From Streptomyces plumbidurans (GTDB taxonomy: Bacteria > Actinomycetota > Actinomycetes > Streptomycetales > Streptomycetaceae), in contig NZ_JAFJSY010000002.1 in assembly GCF_019857225.1 (NCBI RefSeq), positions 248,001 to 312,000 on the forward strand: a DNA stretch of 64,000 nucleotides, read 5' to 3'. Position numbers and translations under genes: made by a program. The notes under the pieces were generated by a model. It did no database searches, was not told the origin of the DNA, and was given only the letters and a program-made list of their open reading frames with translations. Positions 1 to 9,012 of this stretch are shown in pieces; the first letter of the stretch is position 1; each line of letters begins with the position of its first letter.

Positions 1-1
1 G

Positions 2-1030
2 CGCGAGTCCCTCGCCTACGCCTGCACCGAGGCCGAGACCGCCCTGGCCCTGCAGGGGCTCGGCGCCCACCCGGTGCACGCCCACGGCACCCCGGCCCAG
101 CGCGAGCGCTGGCTGCCCCGGGTCGCCAACGGCACGGCGGTGGCCGCGTTCGCACTGAGCGAGCCGGGAGCGGGCTCGGACGCGGCGGCCCTCGCACTGC
201 GGGCGGACCCGGACCGGGACTCGGGGGAGGCCCCGGAATCGGAGGCGGCCCCGCCGGGCAGCGCGTCTGTCGCCGAGCCGCCGGTCGCCGAGCCCGACGG
301 CCCCGCCCGCTGGCGGCTCACCGGCGAGAAGTGCTGGATCTCCAATGCGCCGGAGGCCGACTTCTACACCGTATTCGCCCGCACCACCCCCGGCGCGGGC
401 GCCCGCGGGGTGACCGCCTTCCTGGTGCCGGCCGACCGGCCGGGGCTCACCGGCACGCCCCTCGACATGCTCTCCCCGCACCCCATCGGCGCCCTCGACT
501 TCGACGCCGTACCCGTCACCGCGGACGACGTGCTCGGCGAGGTGGACCGCGGCTTCCGGGTCGCCATGGGGACCCTCAACCAATTCCGCCCCAGCGTCGG
601 CGCGTTCGCGGTCGGCATGGCGCAGGCGGCCCTGGACGCGACCCTCGCGCACACCGACCGACGGGACGCGTTCGGCGGCACGTTGCGGGATCTGCAGTCC
701 GTCGCCCACCAGGTCGCCGAGATGGCGCTGCGCATCGAAGCGGCCCGCCTCATGGTGTACGCGGCGGCGACGGCGTACGACGAGGGCGCCCCCGGTGTCC
801 CCAAGCGCGCGGCCATGGCGAAGCTGCTGGCCACCGAGACCGCGCAGTATGTCGTCGACAGGGCCGTCCAGTTGCACGGCGCCCGGGCCCTGCGCCGCGG
901 CCATCTCCTCGAACACCTCTACCGGGAGGTGCGCGCCCCGCGCATCTACGAGGGCGCGAGCGAGGTCCAACGCGGCATCATCGCCAAGGAGTTGTACGCC
1001 GGAATGCAGGCAGTGGAGGGATCGCGGTGA
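2..1030 (+). CDS. acyl-CoA dehydrogenase, 5'-truncated by the window edge
   Basis: Flavin-dependent alpha,beta-dehydrogenation of an acyl-CoA thioester; only the last 342 residues are present and the reading frame is open to the left edge. Visible are the family signature SEPGAGSD, the beta-domain motif GEKCWISN, the helical C-terminal domain, and YEGASEVQR near the end, whose first Glu is the usual catalytic base of this family. Between the first two motifs there is a loop about 35 residues longer than normal, rich in Pro, Ala and Glu, and probably disordered. The stop overlaps the start of the Rid-family gene by 4 bases (GTGA), so the two are co-translated. The substrate cannot be read from sequence; the nearby benzoyl-CoA genes make an aromatic or short-chain acyl-CoA possible, but that is inference. 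Confidence 0.93.
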   Translation, partial: RESLAYACTEAETALALQGLGAHPVHAHGTPAQRERWLPRVANGTAVAAFALSEPGAGSDAAALALRADPDRDSGEAPESEAAPPGSASVAEPPVAEPDGPARWRLTGEKCWISNAPEADFYTVFARTTPGAGARGVTAFLVPADRPGLTGTPLDMLSPHPIGALDFDAVPVTADDVLGEVDRGFRVAMGTLNQFRPSVGAFAVGMAQAALDATLAHTDRRDAFGGTLRDLQSVAHQVAEMALRIEAARLMVYAAATAYDEGAPGVPKRAAMAKLLATETAQYVVDRAVQLHGARALRRGHLLEHLYREVRAPRIYEGASEVQRGIIAKELYAGMQAVEGSR

Positions 1031-1425
1031 GCACCGAGCGCGTCAACCCGTCCGAACTCTCCCCGGCGACCGGCTTCTCCCACGCCGTCGTCGCCACCGG
1101 GACCCGCGTGGTCTTCCTGGCCGGCCAGACCGCTCTGGACACCGACGGAAAGATCGTCGGCGACACCCTCCCCGAGCAGTTCGAGCGGGCCCTGACCAAT
1201 CTGCTGACGGCCCTGCGCGCGGCGGGCGGCACCCCGGCCGACCTCGCCCGCGTCACCGTCTACGCCACCGACGTCGCCGCGTATCGCGTCCATGCGCGCG
1301 AACTGGGCGGTATCTGGCGCGAGTTGGCGGGCCGTGACTATCCGGCGATGGCTGTCGTCGAGGTCGTACGCCTGTGGGACGAGCAGGCGATGGTGGAGCT
1401 CGACGGGTTCGCCGTGCTGCCGTAG
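1027..1425 (+). CDS. RidA/YjgF-family protein lacking the catalytic arginine
   Basis: 132-residue single-domain Rid protein (chorismate-mutase-like fold, trimeric in this family). The start is the GTG that overlaps the upstream dehydrogenase stop by 4 bases. Classical RidA hydrolyses 2-aminoacrylate imines using an Arg in the motif ARSCVEVARL. Here the equivalent stretch reads AMAVVEVVRL, so Met108 replaces that Arg. That places it among the Rid subgroups without proven imine deaminase activity, which often sit in catabolic operons. With an acyl-CoA dehydrogenase directly upstream it may act on a pathway intermediate; the substrate is unknown. Confidence 0.9.
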   Translation: MSTERVNPSELSPATGFSHAVVATGTRVVFLAGQTALDTDGKIVGDTLPEQFERALTNLLTALRAAGGTPADLARVTVYATDVAAYRVHARELGGIWRELAGRDYPAMAVVEVVRLWDEQAMVELDGFAVLP

Positions 1426-1466
1426 ACAGCCGTGCCCGACCGCAGTGGGCTCGGGCCGCGGTGTGC

Positions 1467-1661
1467 TCAGGCCGCGATGGCCAGTCGCTCGACGGGCACC
1501 CGGTGCGGCGCGACCGCACGGCCGTCGGGCGTCAGCTCACCGGTGTCGTCGAAGACGATCGCGCCGTCGCACCGAAGGCTCCAGCCCTGCTCGGGGTGGG
1601 CGGCGACGATGTGCACGGCGGCGGTGTCGAAGGAAGGGCACGAGGACTGGTGGGAACACAT
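1467..1661 (-). CDS. DUF5999 family small protein
   Basis: 64-residue protein of the DUF5999 family, common in Streptomyces and of unknown function. It has the typical N-terminal Cys pair (MCSHQSSCPS), the segment HPEQGWSLRCDG with a third Cys, and FDDTGELTPDG. The ATG is preceded by GGAGG at 6 bases. It is monocistronic and converges on the Rid gene. The arrangement of Cys and His suggests a metal- or redox-sensitive small domain, but nothing beyond family membership is supported. Confidence 0.85.
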   Translation of the reverse strand: MCSHQSSCPSFDTAAVHIVAAHPEQGWSLRCDGAIVFDDTGELTPDGRAVAPHRVPVERLAIAA

Positions 1662-1824
1662 GGCGCACCTCCACGTCGGTCGGGACCGTCCGTCCGGTCC
1701 CTATGTACAGACCATGCTCCCGTCGTGAACTCATCGGAACGGCCCGCCGTGAAGCGTGACAACACGCGGACAACCTCCGGACGGTTCCACGACGCTCGCA
1801 GCGGACTCGCCACCGAAGGGGTGA

Positions 1825-2358
<534 letters not shown>

Positions 2359-2482
2359 CCGCCGCCCCACCACCTGCCGCCAAGTCGCGCCGCCGAACCG
2401 TATGGTCGGCGGCGCGTGGCATGTCAGGAGTCGGGTCGGTCGCCAACACCTCGACGCTCTACTTATCGCTCGCGCGACGACA

Positions 2483-2516
2483 AGATATTGTGTAGTTACA
2501 GATATTGTGCAGCTAC
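2483..2516 (+). promoter_or_regulatory. tandem 17-bp direct repeats upstream of paaX
   Basis: Two head-to-tail copies of a 17-mer, AGATATTGTGTAGTTAC and AGATATTGTGCAGCTAC, 15 of 17 bases identical and directly abutting. They lie 48 bases before the start of the PaaX-type regulator, in a short A/T-rich patch that stands out in this GC-rich region. A 17-bp spacing places both copies on nearly opposite helix faces. Most likely an operator for autoregulation or for another regulator; not tested. Confidence 0.55.
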
Positions 2517-2564
2517 GCCGACGAGCAGCCGACGGCGAGGAACCTGACGAGGGAAGTGACGGGC

Positions 2565-3410
2565 ATGGCGAACGACACCTCCGCACGGCCGGTGGTCAGC
2601 CGCCGCCGGGAGGTCGGCGACACCAGCGCCCGTTCCCTGCTGATGACGATGCTCGGCGAGTACGTCCTGCCCCGCGGCCGCCCGGTGTGGACCTCCGCCC
2701 TCGTGGAGGCGCTCGCCCTGTTCGGCGTCGAGGAGAAGTCGGCCCGCCAGTCGCTGGCCCGAACCGCCGCCGAGGGCTGGCTGGCCGCCGAGCGGGTGGG
2801 CCGCCGGACGCGCTGGGCCCTCACCCCACCCGGACGCCGCCTGCTGACCGAGGGCGCGCAGCGCATCTACGACTTCGGCAGCGAGGAGCGCACCTGGGAC
2901 GGCACCTGGCTGATGGTCCTGGTCTCGGTACCGGAGTCCAAGCGGGACCTGCGCCACCGGGTCCGCACCCGGCTCAGCTGGGCCGGCTTCGGCTCCCCGG
3001 AACCCGGCGTGTGGATCACCCCCCGCACCGACCGGGAGACGGAGGCGCTCGGCGTGCTGAAGGAACTCGGCCTGGCCGACGACGCGATGTCCTTCACCGC
3101 CGCATACGGCGCCGTGGGCAGCGAGACCGCCATGGTCGCCCGCGCCTGGGACCTCAGCGAGGTGGCGGACCGCTACGAGGCGTTCATCGACGAGTTCACG
3201 GGCCTGCACCCCGCGGACGGCGACGCCCTGCTGCACGCCCTGACCGGGCTGGTGCACGAATGGCGCCGCTTCCCCTTCCTCGACCCGCGCCTGCCCTCGA
3301 AGCTGCTCCCCGCGGGCTGGAGCGGCGCCCGGGCGGCGGCCCTCTTCCACACCAAGCACGCCGAATGGAGCGCGGGGGCGCAGCGGCGGTGGGAGGAACT
3401 GGAGGGCTAG
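2565..3410 (+). CDS. PaaX-family transcriptional regulator
   Basis: 281-residue regulator of the PaaX type, a family that represses phenylacetate and related aromatic acyl-CoA catabolism and usually senses the CoA thioester. The N-terminal winged-helix region (about residues 15-85; TSARSLLMTMLGEYVLP, SARQSLARTAAEGWL) precedes the PaaX central and C-terminal domains (GTWLMVLVSVPESKR, FGSPEPGVWITPR, WRRFPFLDPRLP). The start is the ATG with GAGGGAAG about 8 bases upstream. The end overlaps the convergent amidohydrolase so that one CTAG tetranucleotide carries both stop codons. Placement next to the benzoyl-CoA genes suggests control of that module, probably responding to benzoyl-CoA; this is inference. 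Confidence 0.9.
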   Translation: MANDTSARPVVSRRREVGDTSARSLLMTMLGEYVLPRGRPVWTSALVEALALFGVEEKSARQSLARTAAEGWLAAERVGRRTRWALTPPGRRLLTEGAQRIYDFGSEERTWDGTWLMVLVSVPESKRDLRHRVRTRLSWAGFGSPEPGVWITPRTDRETEALGVLKELGLADDAMSFTAAYGAVGSETAMVARAWDLSEVADRYEAFIDEFTGLHPADGDALLHALTGLVHEWRRFPFLDPRLPSKLLPAGWSGARAAALFHTKHAEWSAGAQRRWEELEG

Positions 3411-4294
3411 GGGCCCGTCCTGAAACCCGAGCCGTCCTGGAGTCCGAGGCCCGGAAACACCCTCGCCGCGTTCCCCGACAGCACGCCCCGCAGGGTCTCC
3501 TCCGGCAGGCCCAGCTTGCGCAGGGCGGTGACGTTGGCGGCGGTGCCTGGTACCCCCGGCCAGTCCGTGCCGAAGATCCAGCGGCCCGCCAGCCGGGGCA
3601 GGTCGAAGCGGGCGTAGTACTCGGGGAGTCTGCGCGGGGGCAGTCCGGCCAGGTCCAGCCAGACGTTCGGGCGGGCCAGCGCGAGGAACGCCGCGGTGTC
3701 GTACCACCAGCCGCGCCCGCCATGGGCGAAGACGAACTGCACGCCGGGGAAATCCTCCACGGCGTCGAGCATCAGCTGCGGGTCGCCGAACCGGGCCCGC
3801 GCGCCCGGGAAGGTGGACGTGCCCGAGTGCACGATCACCGGGACACCGCGCTCGGCGCACAGCGCGTAGAGCGGGTACAGCTCCTTGTCGGCCGGGTCGA
3901 AACCGGCGTGCACGGGATGGAGTTTGACCGCCACCGCGCCGAGCTCCAGCTGCCGCTCGGCCTCGGCCGCCACCGGGTGGTGCAGATGCGGGTTGACGTT
4001 CGCGACCAGCCGGAACCGCTCGGGGTTGTACGCGACGACCGGCAGCAGGTCCTCGATGGGCTGGATCCCGGTGGCCCGCGGGCTGTACTCGCAGAACAGC
4101 AGTGCGCGGTCCACCCCCTCGGACTCCAGCTGGGCGTCCAGCCGCTCCGGCACCGGATCGCCGTGGTCGTCGTAGGCGTCGCGCCAGGGGTGCCCGCCGG
4201 AGAACGTCTGCGCCCACTCGAACCAGGACGGCTTGAGCGTGGACAGCCGCGGGACATGGACGTGCGCGTCCACCACCGTCTCGCCGTCGATCAC
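3407..4294 (-). CDS. amidohydrolase 2-family metal-dependent hydrolase
   Basis: 295-residue TIM-barrel protein of the amidohydrolase 2 (ACMSD-like) group. It shows the N-terminal metal motif VDAHVH, the KLHPVH strand, IVHSGTS, VFAHGG, and the C-terminal metal-ligand aspartate in FGTDWPG. Members act as metal-dependent decarboxylases or hydrolases of cyclic and ring-opened acids. The GTG start overlaps the stop of the benzoate-CoA ligase gene by 4 bases, so it is the last gene of the box operon and translationally coupled. A role in processing a ring-opening product, or in releasing benzoate from a precursor, would fit; the substrate is not known. Confidence 0.88.
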   Translation of the reverse strand: MIDGETVVDAHVHVPRLSTLKPSWFEWAQTFSGGHPWRDAYDDHGDPVPERLDAQLESEGVDRALLFCEYSPRATGIQPIEDLLPVVAYNPERFRLVANVNPHLHHPVAAEAERQLELGAVAVKLHPVHAGFDPADKELYPLYALCAERGVPVIVHSGTSTFPGARARFGDPQLMLDAVEDFPGVQFVFAHGGRGWWYDTAAFLALARPNVWLDLAGLPPRRLPEYYARFDLPRLAGRWIFGTDWPGVPGTAANVTALRKLGLPEETLRGVLSGNAARVFPGLGLQDGSGFRTGP

Positions 4295-5820
4295 GGCGCC
4301 TCCTCGGAGCCGACCAGCTCCCGCAGCACATTGCGCCGGATCTTCCCCGTGGGCGTGCGCGGCAGTTCGGTCAGCGCGACGACGGCGCGCGGGCGCTTGA
4401 ACGCGGCCAGCCCCTCCCGGCACCAGGCGACCAGCGTCTCCGCGTCGACCTCGCGCCCGGCTCTCGGCACCACGCACGCGACCGGCTTGTCCAGCCCGTC
4501 CGCGTCCCGCGCTCCCACCACGGCGGCCTCGGCCACGTCCGGATGGGCCAGCAGCCGCTCCTCGACCTCCGTGGGCGAGACCCAGATGCCGCCCGCCTTG
4601 AGCAGGTCGTTGGTGCGGCCCATGCAGGTGTAGGTGCCGTCGCCGTTGCGGACGTAGGTGTCCCCGGTGCGCACCCAGTCGCCGAGGAAGACCTGACGGG
4701 TGGTGTCGGCGCGGCACCAGTAGCCGGTGGCGGCCGACGCCCCGCGGACGTAGAGCTCGCCGGGCACGCCCTCGCCCGCCACCACCCGGCCCTCCCCGTC
4801 CCGCAGCTCCACGGCGTACCCCGGAACAGGCTCGCCGGAGGAGCCCGGATGGACCCGCCCCTGCCGGTTGGAGATGAAGATGTGCAGCATCTCGGTCGAC
4901 CCGATCCCGTCGAGGACCTCGACGCCGAACCGCTCCAGCATCCCCCGGTAGATCCGCGCCGGCAGCGCCTCACCGGCCGAGACACCCGCGCGTACGGTCG
5001 CGAAGGCGTCGTCGGGGATGTCGAGGCCCGCGAGCAGCGCCCCGAGGAAGCCGGGCACGCCGAACAGGATCGTGGCCCGGTCGGCCGCCGCCCGTTTGGC
5101 GAACAGCGCGGGGGAGGGCAGGGCCGGTTCGAGCAGGGCGGTGGCGCCCACCGACAGCGGGAAGAACATCGAGTTGCCGAGCCCGTACGCGAAGAACAGC
5201 TTCGCCACCGACAGACAGCGGTCCTCGGGGCCGATGCCGAGGACCTGCCGCCCGTAGTTCTCGGCGACCAGCCTGATGTCGTCGTGCCGGTGCATGGCCG
5301 CCTTGGGCGTGCCCGTGGTGCCGGAGGTGTAGAGCCACAGGGCGGGGGAGTCCGGCCAGGTGGGGTACGGCTCCTCGTGCGCGCCCGGGTCGGCGGCCCG
5401 CAGCCGCTGCCACTCCTCGCCGAGGACGACGTGCTCGACCTCCGGGGCCTCCCGCACGGCCGCCCGCACCACGGGGGCGAACTCGGCCGATCCCAGCACC
5501 ACGCGCGTACGGCAGTCCGTGACCAGGCCGCCCAGCTCCGCGCCGGTGAGCATGGTCGAGGCGGGCACGGCCACCGCGCCGATGCGGAAGGCGGCGAGGA
5601 TGCCGGTGAACAGCTCGACGTCGTCCGTCATGCAGAACAGGACGCGCTCCTCGGGCCGCACCCCGAGGGCTTGCAGCCCTGCGGCCACCCGGCGGACCTC
5701 ACCGGCCAGCTCCTCGTAGGTCAGGGACCGGGTGGGCGTCACGACGGCCGTGTGGCCGCCGCCCCCCTCCGTCACCTGCCGGTCGACCAGCCACTGTGCC
5801 GCGTTGAACAGCTCGGGCAT
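4291..5820 (-). CDS. bclA: benzoate-CoA ligase family protein
   Basis: 509-residue ANL-superfamily acyl-CoA synthetase that activates benzoate (or a close analogue) with ATP and CoA, the entry step of the aerobic box pathway. The AMP-binding core has the P-loop LYTSGTTGTPKAAMHRH (from about residue 169), the KLFFAYGLGNSMFFPL segment typical of benzoate-CoA ligases, GIGSTEMLHIF, and GDWVRTGDTY. The C-terminal lid carries the catalytic Lys in PRTPTGKIRRN. It lies 10 bases after boxB and overlaps the amidohydrolase by 4 bases, consistent with one transcript boxC-boxB-bclA-amidohydrolase. Substrate specificity is inferred from BoxB and BoxC beside it. Confidence 0.92.
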   Translation of the reverse strand: MPELFNAAQWLVDRQVTEGGGGHTAVVTPTRSLTYEELAGEVRRVAAGLQALGVRPEERVLFCMTDDVELFTGILAAFRIGAVAVPASTMLTGAELGGLVTDCRTRVVLGSAEFAPVVRAAVREAPEVEHVVLGEEWQRLRAADPGAHEEPYPTWPDSPALWLYTSGTTGTPKAAMHRHDDIRLVAENYGRQVLGIGPEDRCLSVAKLFFAYGLGNSMFFPLSVGATALLEPALPSPALFAKRAAADRATILFGVPGFLGALLAGLDIPDDAFATVRAGVSAGEALPARIYRGMLERFGVEVLDGIGSTEMLHIFISNRQGRVHPGSSGEPVPGYAVELRDGEGRVVAGEGVPGELYVRGASAATGYWCRADTTRQVFLGDWVRTGDTYVRNGDGTYTCMGRTNDLLKAGGIWVSPTEVEERLLAHPDVAEAAVVGARDADGLDKPVACVVPRAGREVDAETLVAWCREGLAAFKRPRAVVALTELPRTPTGKIRRNVLRELVGSEEAP

Positions 5821-5830
5821 GACGGCCGCC

Positions 5831-7252
5831 TCACACCAGTCGGACGTACTCGTAGTCGAACGGCTTGCCGTTGATGCCGCTCGTCGGCGGCGCCACCCAG
5901 CTCGCGATCTTCCCGCGCTCGTACACCGGCTGCATCAACGACCGTACGAACGCCAGGTCCTCGGCCGTCGGCAGCCAGTGCCCGCGGTTCGCCTCCCAGG
6001 TCTCCGCGTCGACGATCGTGCCGTCGGGCGTGACGTGATGGCCGGAGGCGAGGCCGACACCGCGGTTGAAGCCGGGATGCGGGAGCGTCAGCCGGAAGTC
6101 GATGCCGTGCTCCTCCAGGATGCGGTTCCAGCGCTTGAGGCCCGTCCGGCAGTCGGCGATGTACTCGTCGCGCAGGTCGAGATTGAGGGCGAGCAGCGCG
6201 GGCACCTCGTCGACCCCCCAGGTGCCGTCCGCGACGGGCTTGTCCAACCGCACGCCGTCCTCGGTGAGTTGATGGTCGTCGCCGCGCCGCTCCTCCTGCC
6301 AGCGGCCCTTGAGACCGGCGGTGTAGTAGTTGGCCGCGTTGGTGGAGGTCTCGCTGCCGAACAGGTCCAGGGAGACCGTGTAGTGGAAGTTGATGTACTT
6401 CTGGATGATGTCGAGCGGGATGCCGCCGCAGGCCGCGATGTCCAACGTGTCGTGCTCGCGCACGAGTTGGGCGCTGCGGGTGACCACCCGGTCGACGCCC
6501 GTGGTGCCCACCATCATGTGGTGCGCCTCTTCCTTCAGCATGAAGACGCAGGTCCGCGACAGCGGGTCGAAGGCGCTCTCCTTGAGCGAGCCCAGCTGGT
6601 ACTTGCCGTCCCGGTCGGTGAAGTACGTGAACATGTAGAAGGCCAGCCAGTCGGCGGTCTCCTCGTTGAACGCGCCCAGGATGCGCGGCGAGTCGGGGCT
6701 GCCGGAGTTGCGGTACAGCAGCGCCTCGGCCTCCTCGCGCCCCTCGCGGCCGAAGTAGGCGTGCAGCAGATATACCATCGCCCACAGATGCCGCCCCTCC
6801 TCCACGTTGACCTGGAAGAGGTTGCGCAGGTCGTACAGGCTCGGCGCGCTCAGCCCCAGCAGACGCTGCTGCTCCACGGAGGCGGGCTCGGTGTCGCCCT
6901 GGATCACGATCAGCCGCTGCAGATCGGCGCGGTACTCTCCGGGCACCTGCTGCCAGACCGGCTCGCCCCTGTGCTCGCCGAAGGCGATACGGCGGTCCGG
7001 GGTGGGCTCGGCGAGGAAGATGCCCCAGCGGTAGTCGGGCACGTTGACATGGTCGAAGTGCGCCCAGCCGTCGCGGCCCACCGACACGGCGGTGCGCAGA
7101 TACACGCCGTGGTTCTCCAGCGAGGGGCCCATCTCGCCCCACCAGCCGAGGAACTTGGGCTGCCAGCCCTCCAGCGCCCGCTGCAGCCGGCGGTCGTCGG
7201 CGAGGCCGACATTGTTGGGGATCTTGGAGTCGTAGTCGATGGCGGTGGGCAT
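5831..7252 (-). CDS. boxB: benzoyl-CoA 2,3-epoxidase oxygenase subunit BoxB
   Basis: 473-residue diiron oxygenase that converts benzoyl-CoA to 2,3-epoxybenzoyl-CoA using O2 and electrons from the BoxA reductase. Recognisable by the N-terminal IPNNVGL, the PKFLGWWGEMGP segment, and two carboxylate/His pairs of a ferritin-like diiron site: QVNVEEGRHLWAM and MLKEEAHHMMVG. Length agrees with the family. It is cytoplasmic and sits 4 bases after boxC. BoxA, its dedicated flavin/iron-sulfur reductase, is not encoded anywhere in this window, so either the gene lies elsewhere or a housekeeping reductase serves. Confidence 0.95.
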   Translation of the reverse strand: MPTAIDYDSKIPNNVGLADDRRLQRALEGWQPKFLGWWGEMGPSLENHGVYLRTAVSVGRDGWAHFDHVNVPDYRWGIFLAEPTPDRRIAFGEHRGEPVWQQVPGEYRADLQRLIVIQGDTEPASVEQQRLLGLSAPSLYDLRNLFQVNVEEGRHLWAMVYLLHAYFGREGREEAEALLYRNSGSPDSPRILGAFNEETADWLAFYMFTYFTDRDGKYQLGSLKESAFDPLSRTCVFMLKEEAHHMMVGTTGVDRVVTRSAQLVREHDTLDIAACGGIPLDIIQKYINFHYTVSLDLFGSETSTNAANYYTAGLKGRWQEERRGDDHQLTEDGVRLDKPVADGTWGVDEVPALLALNLDLRDEYIADCRTGLKRWNRILEEHGIDFRLTLPHPGFNRGVGLASGHHVTPDGTIVDAETWEANRGHWLPTAEDLAFVRSLMQPVYERGKIASWVAPPTSGINGKPFDYEYVRLV

Positions 7253-7256
7253 CGGG

Positions 7257-8879
7257 TCACACTCGCTTCCGGTCGTAGACCGCCCGCTGCCCGGTGCCGT
7301 AGCGGCGCAACGCGCCTTCGGGGCCTGAGGCGTTGGGGCGTACGAAGATCCAGTTCTGCCACGCGCTGAGCCGGCCGAAGATCTTGGTCTCCATGGTCTC
7401 GGGGCCGGTGAACCGGTGGTTGGCCTCCATCCCGGTCAGCGCGTCCGGGCTCAGCGCCGCCCGGTTCTCCAGGACGATGCGGATCTCGTCCTCCCAGTCG
7501 AGGTCGTCGGGAGCGTCGGTGACGAGACCCAGCTCGCGGGCCCGGGCGGCGGACAGCGGCTGCCCCGCCTCCCGCCGCAGCCAGTCGAGGTGGTCCTCGT
7601 GGCCGTAGAAACGGGACTGGAGGCGCGAGAGTCCGTTGCCCATCGGGAAGGTGCCGAAATTGGCCTCGGACAGGGTGAGTTGGGCGCGCTCCTCGCTGTC
7701 CGGGTCCTCGATCGGCGGCCCGTCCAGCATGTACTGCACGTCGCAGGCGAGGGCGAGCTCCAGCAGCAGCCCGGCGAAGCAGCTGCCCGGCTCGACCAGG
7801 GCGACGAGGCTGCGGCTGGTGACGTCGAGCCGCTTCAGGGTGCGCTTGTAGTAGTGCAGGATCTCGTTCGCCAGCCAGTCGTCCTTCGCGCTCAACAGTC
7901 GCTGCTCCTCGGCGAGTACGCGCTCGCGGTCGCCCTCGGTGCGCAGCACCCAGGTGCCCAGCTCGGGCTCGTTCGCCCGCAGCCGCAGGATCAGGTCGTC
8001 GAGCTCACGGGTGAGGGCGAGCAGCCAGCCGTCACCGCCGTCGGGCCCGCGCACGGTGATCCGGACGAGCCCGCCGGGCCGGTCGAACTCGCCCCGCACA
8101 TACCGATAGAAGATCCCTTCGTCACTGATCTCCCGCTCCAGCGGGGCGAGTTGAATGCCGCGCACGTCCGCCGGACGGGGATGGCGTGCCGCCGCCTCCC
8201 GCGCCCGCTGCTCGACGACCGTACGGAAGTCCCGGCGCGGCACCACCTCGTCCACCAGCCCCCAGTCGACGGCCGTCTTGCCGCGCACGCCGTCGCTGCG
8301 GGTGGCGAAGACGTCGGCGAGGTCCTTGCGCACATGGCGCTTGTCGGTCAGCCGGGTCAGTCCGCCGGTACCGGGCAGCACACCGAGCAGCGGCACCTCG
8401 GGCAGCGCGACCGAGGAGGAGTTGTCGTCGATCAGCAGGATCCGGTCGCAGGCGAGCGCGAGCTCGTAACCGCCGCCCGCGCAGGAGCCGTTGACCGCGG
8501 CGATGAAGGTGAGCCCCGAGTGCTCGGAGGCGTCCTCCATGCCGTTGCGGGTCTCGTTGGTGAACTTGCAGAAGTTCACCTTCCACTCGTGCGCCGAACC
8601 CGCGAGCATCCGGATGTTCGCCCCCGCGCAGAACACCTTCTCCTTGGCGCTGGTCACCACCACCGCCCGCACCTCGGGATGCTCGAACCGCAGCCGCTGC
8701 ACCGCGTCGTACAGCTCGATGTCCACCCCGAGGTCGTAGGAGTTGAGCTTCAGCTCGTACCCCGGCACCAGCCCGCCCTGCTCGTCGACGTCCAGCTCCA
8801 GCCAGGCCACCGGCCCGTCCGTGCGCAGCCCCCAGTGCCGGTACATGTCCGGGCTCCGGTCGAAGGACACCTCCACCAT
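7257..8879 (-). CDS. boxC: 2,3-epoxybenzoyl-CoA dihydrolase BoxC
   Basis: 540-residue BoxC, the unusual double crotonase that opens 2,3-epoxybenzoyl-CoA with two waters, releasing formate and a 3,4-dehydroadipyl-CoA semialdehyde. Two enoyl-CoA-hydratase folds are visible: the first with KEKVFCAGANIRML and NGSCAGGGYELALACD, the second with VEPGSCFAGLLLELALACD and LTLSEANFGTFPMGNG. The end has the family-typical METKIFGRLSAWQNWIF. First gene of the box operon; the upstream region has a spaced palindrome pair. The ring-opened aldehyde would next need an aldehyde dehydrogenase (BoxD), which I do not see here. Confidence 0.95.
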   Translation of the reverse strand: MVEVSFDRSPDMYRHWGLRTDGPVAWLELDVDEQGGLVPGYELKLNSYDLGVDIELYDAVQRLRFEHPEVRAVVVTSAKEKVFCAGANIRMLAGSAHEWKVNFCKFTNETRNGMEDASEHSGLTFIAAVNGSCAGGGYELALACDRILLIDDNSSSVALPEVPLLGVLPGTGGLTRLTDKRHVRKDLADVFATRSDGVRGKTAVDWGLVDEVVPRRDFRTVVEQRAREAAARHPRPADVRGIQLAPLEREISDEGIFYRYVRGEFDRPGGLVRITVRGPDGGDGWLLALTRELDDLILRLRANEPELGTWVLRTEGDRERVLAEEQRLLSAKDDWLANEILHYYKRTLKRLDVTSRSLVALVEPGSCFAGLLLELALACDVQYMLDGPPIEDPDSEERAQLTLSEANFGTFPMGNGLSRLQSRFYGHEDHLDWLRREAGQPLSAARARELGLVTDAPDDLDWEDEIRIVLENRAALSPDALTGMEANHRFTGPETMETKIFGRLSAWQNWIFVRPNASGPEGALRRYGTGQRAVYDRKRV

Positions 8880-8925
8880 GCCGAGCGCCTCCTCGCACCG
8901 GTGCGGGTACCGATGCCTTCGATGG

Positions 8926-8962
8926 TCTACAGAAGAGCGTCATGGCGTCAAGGTTCTGTAGA
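8926..8962 (-). promoter_or_regulatory. dyad-repeat operator candidate upstream of boxC
   Basis: Two 9-base arms, TCTACAGAA (8926-8934) and TTCTGTAGA (8954-8962), are exact reverse complements 19 bases apart. Each arm also lies in a short palindrome of its own (TTCTGTAGAA on the distal side). A TTGACG hexamer on the minus strand falls between them. They are 47-83 bases upstream of the boxC start. The core TTSTGTAG also appears in the 17-bp repeats before the PaaX gene, which hints at a common regulator; that link is inference. Confidence 0.5.
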
Positions 8963-8973
8963 ACAAAAAGGGA

Positions 8974-9012
8974 CCGGAACGCACCGTGGAAAAGAGCCGG
9001 AACGCACCGTGG
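8974..9012. repeat. 16-bp direct repeat pair
   Basis: CCGGAACGCACCGTGG occurs at 8974-8989 and again at 8997-9012, identical in all 16 bases, 23 bases apart. The second copy runs into the left arm of the terminator hairpin. Probably a local duplication. Confidence 0.7.

Noticed and set aside
8926..8951. TTGACG and TGTAGA as the boxC promoter
   Set aside because: The spacer is only 14 bases; kept as a possible operator instead.
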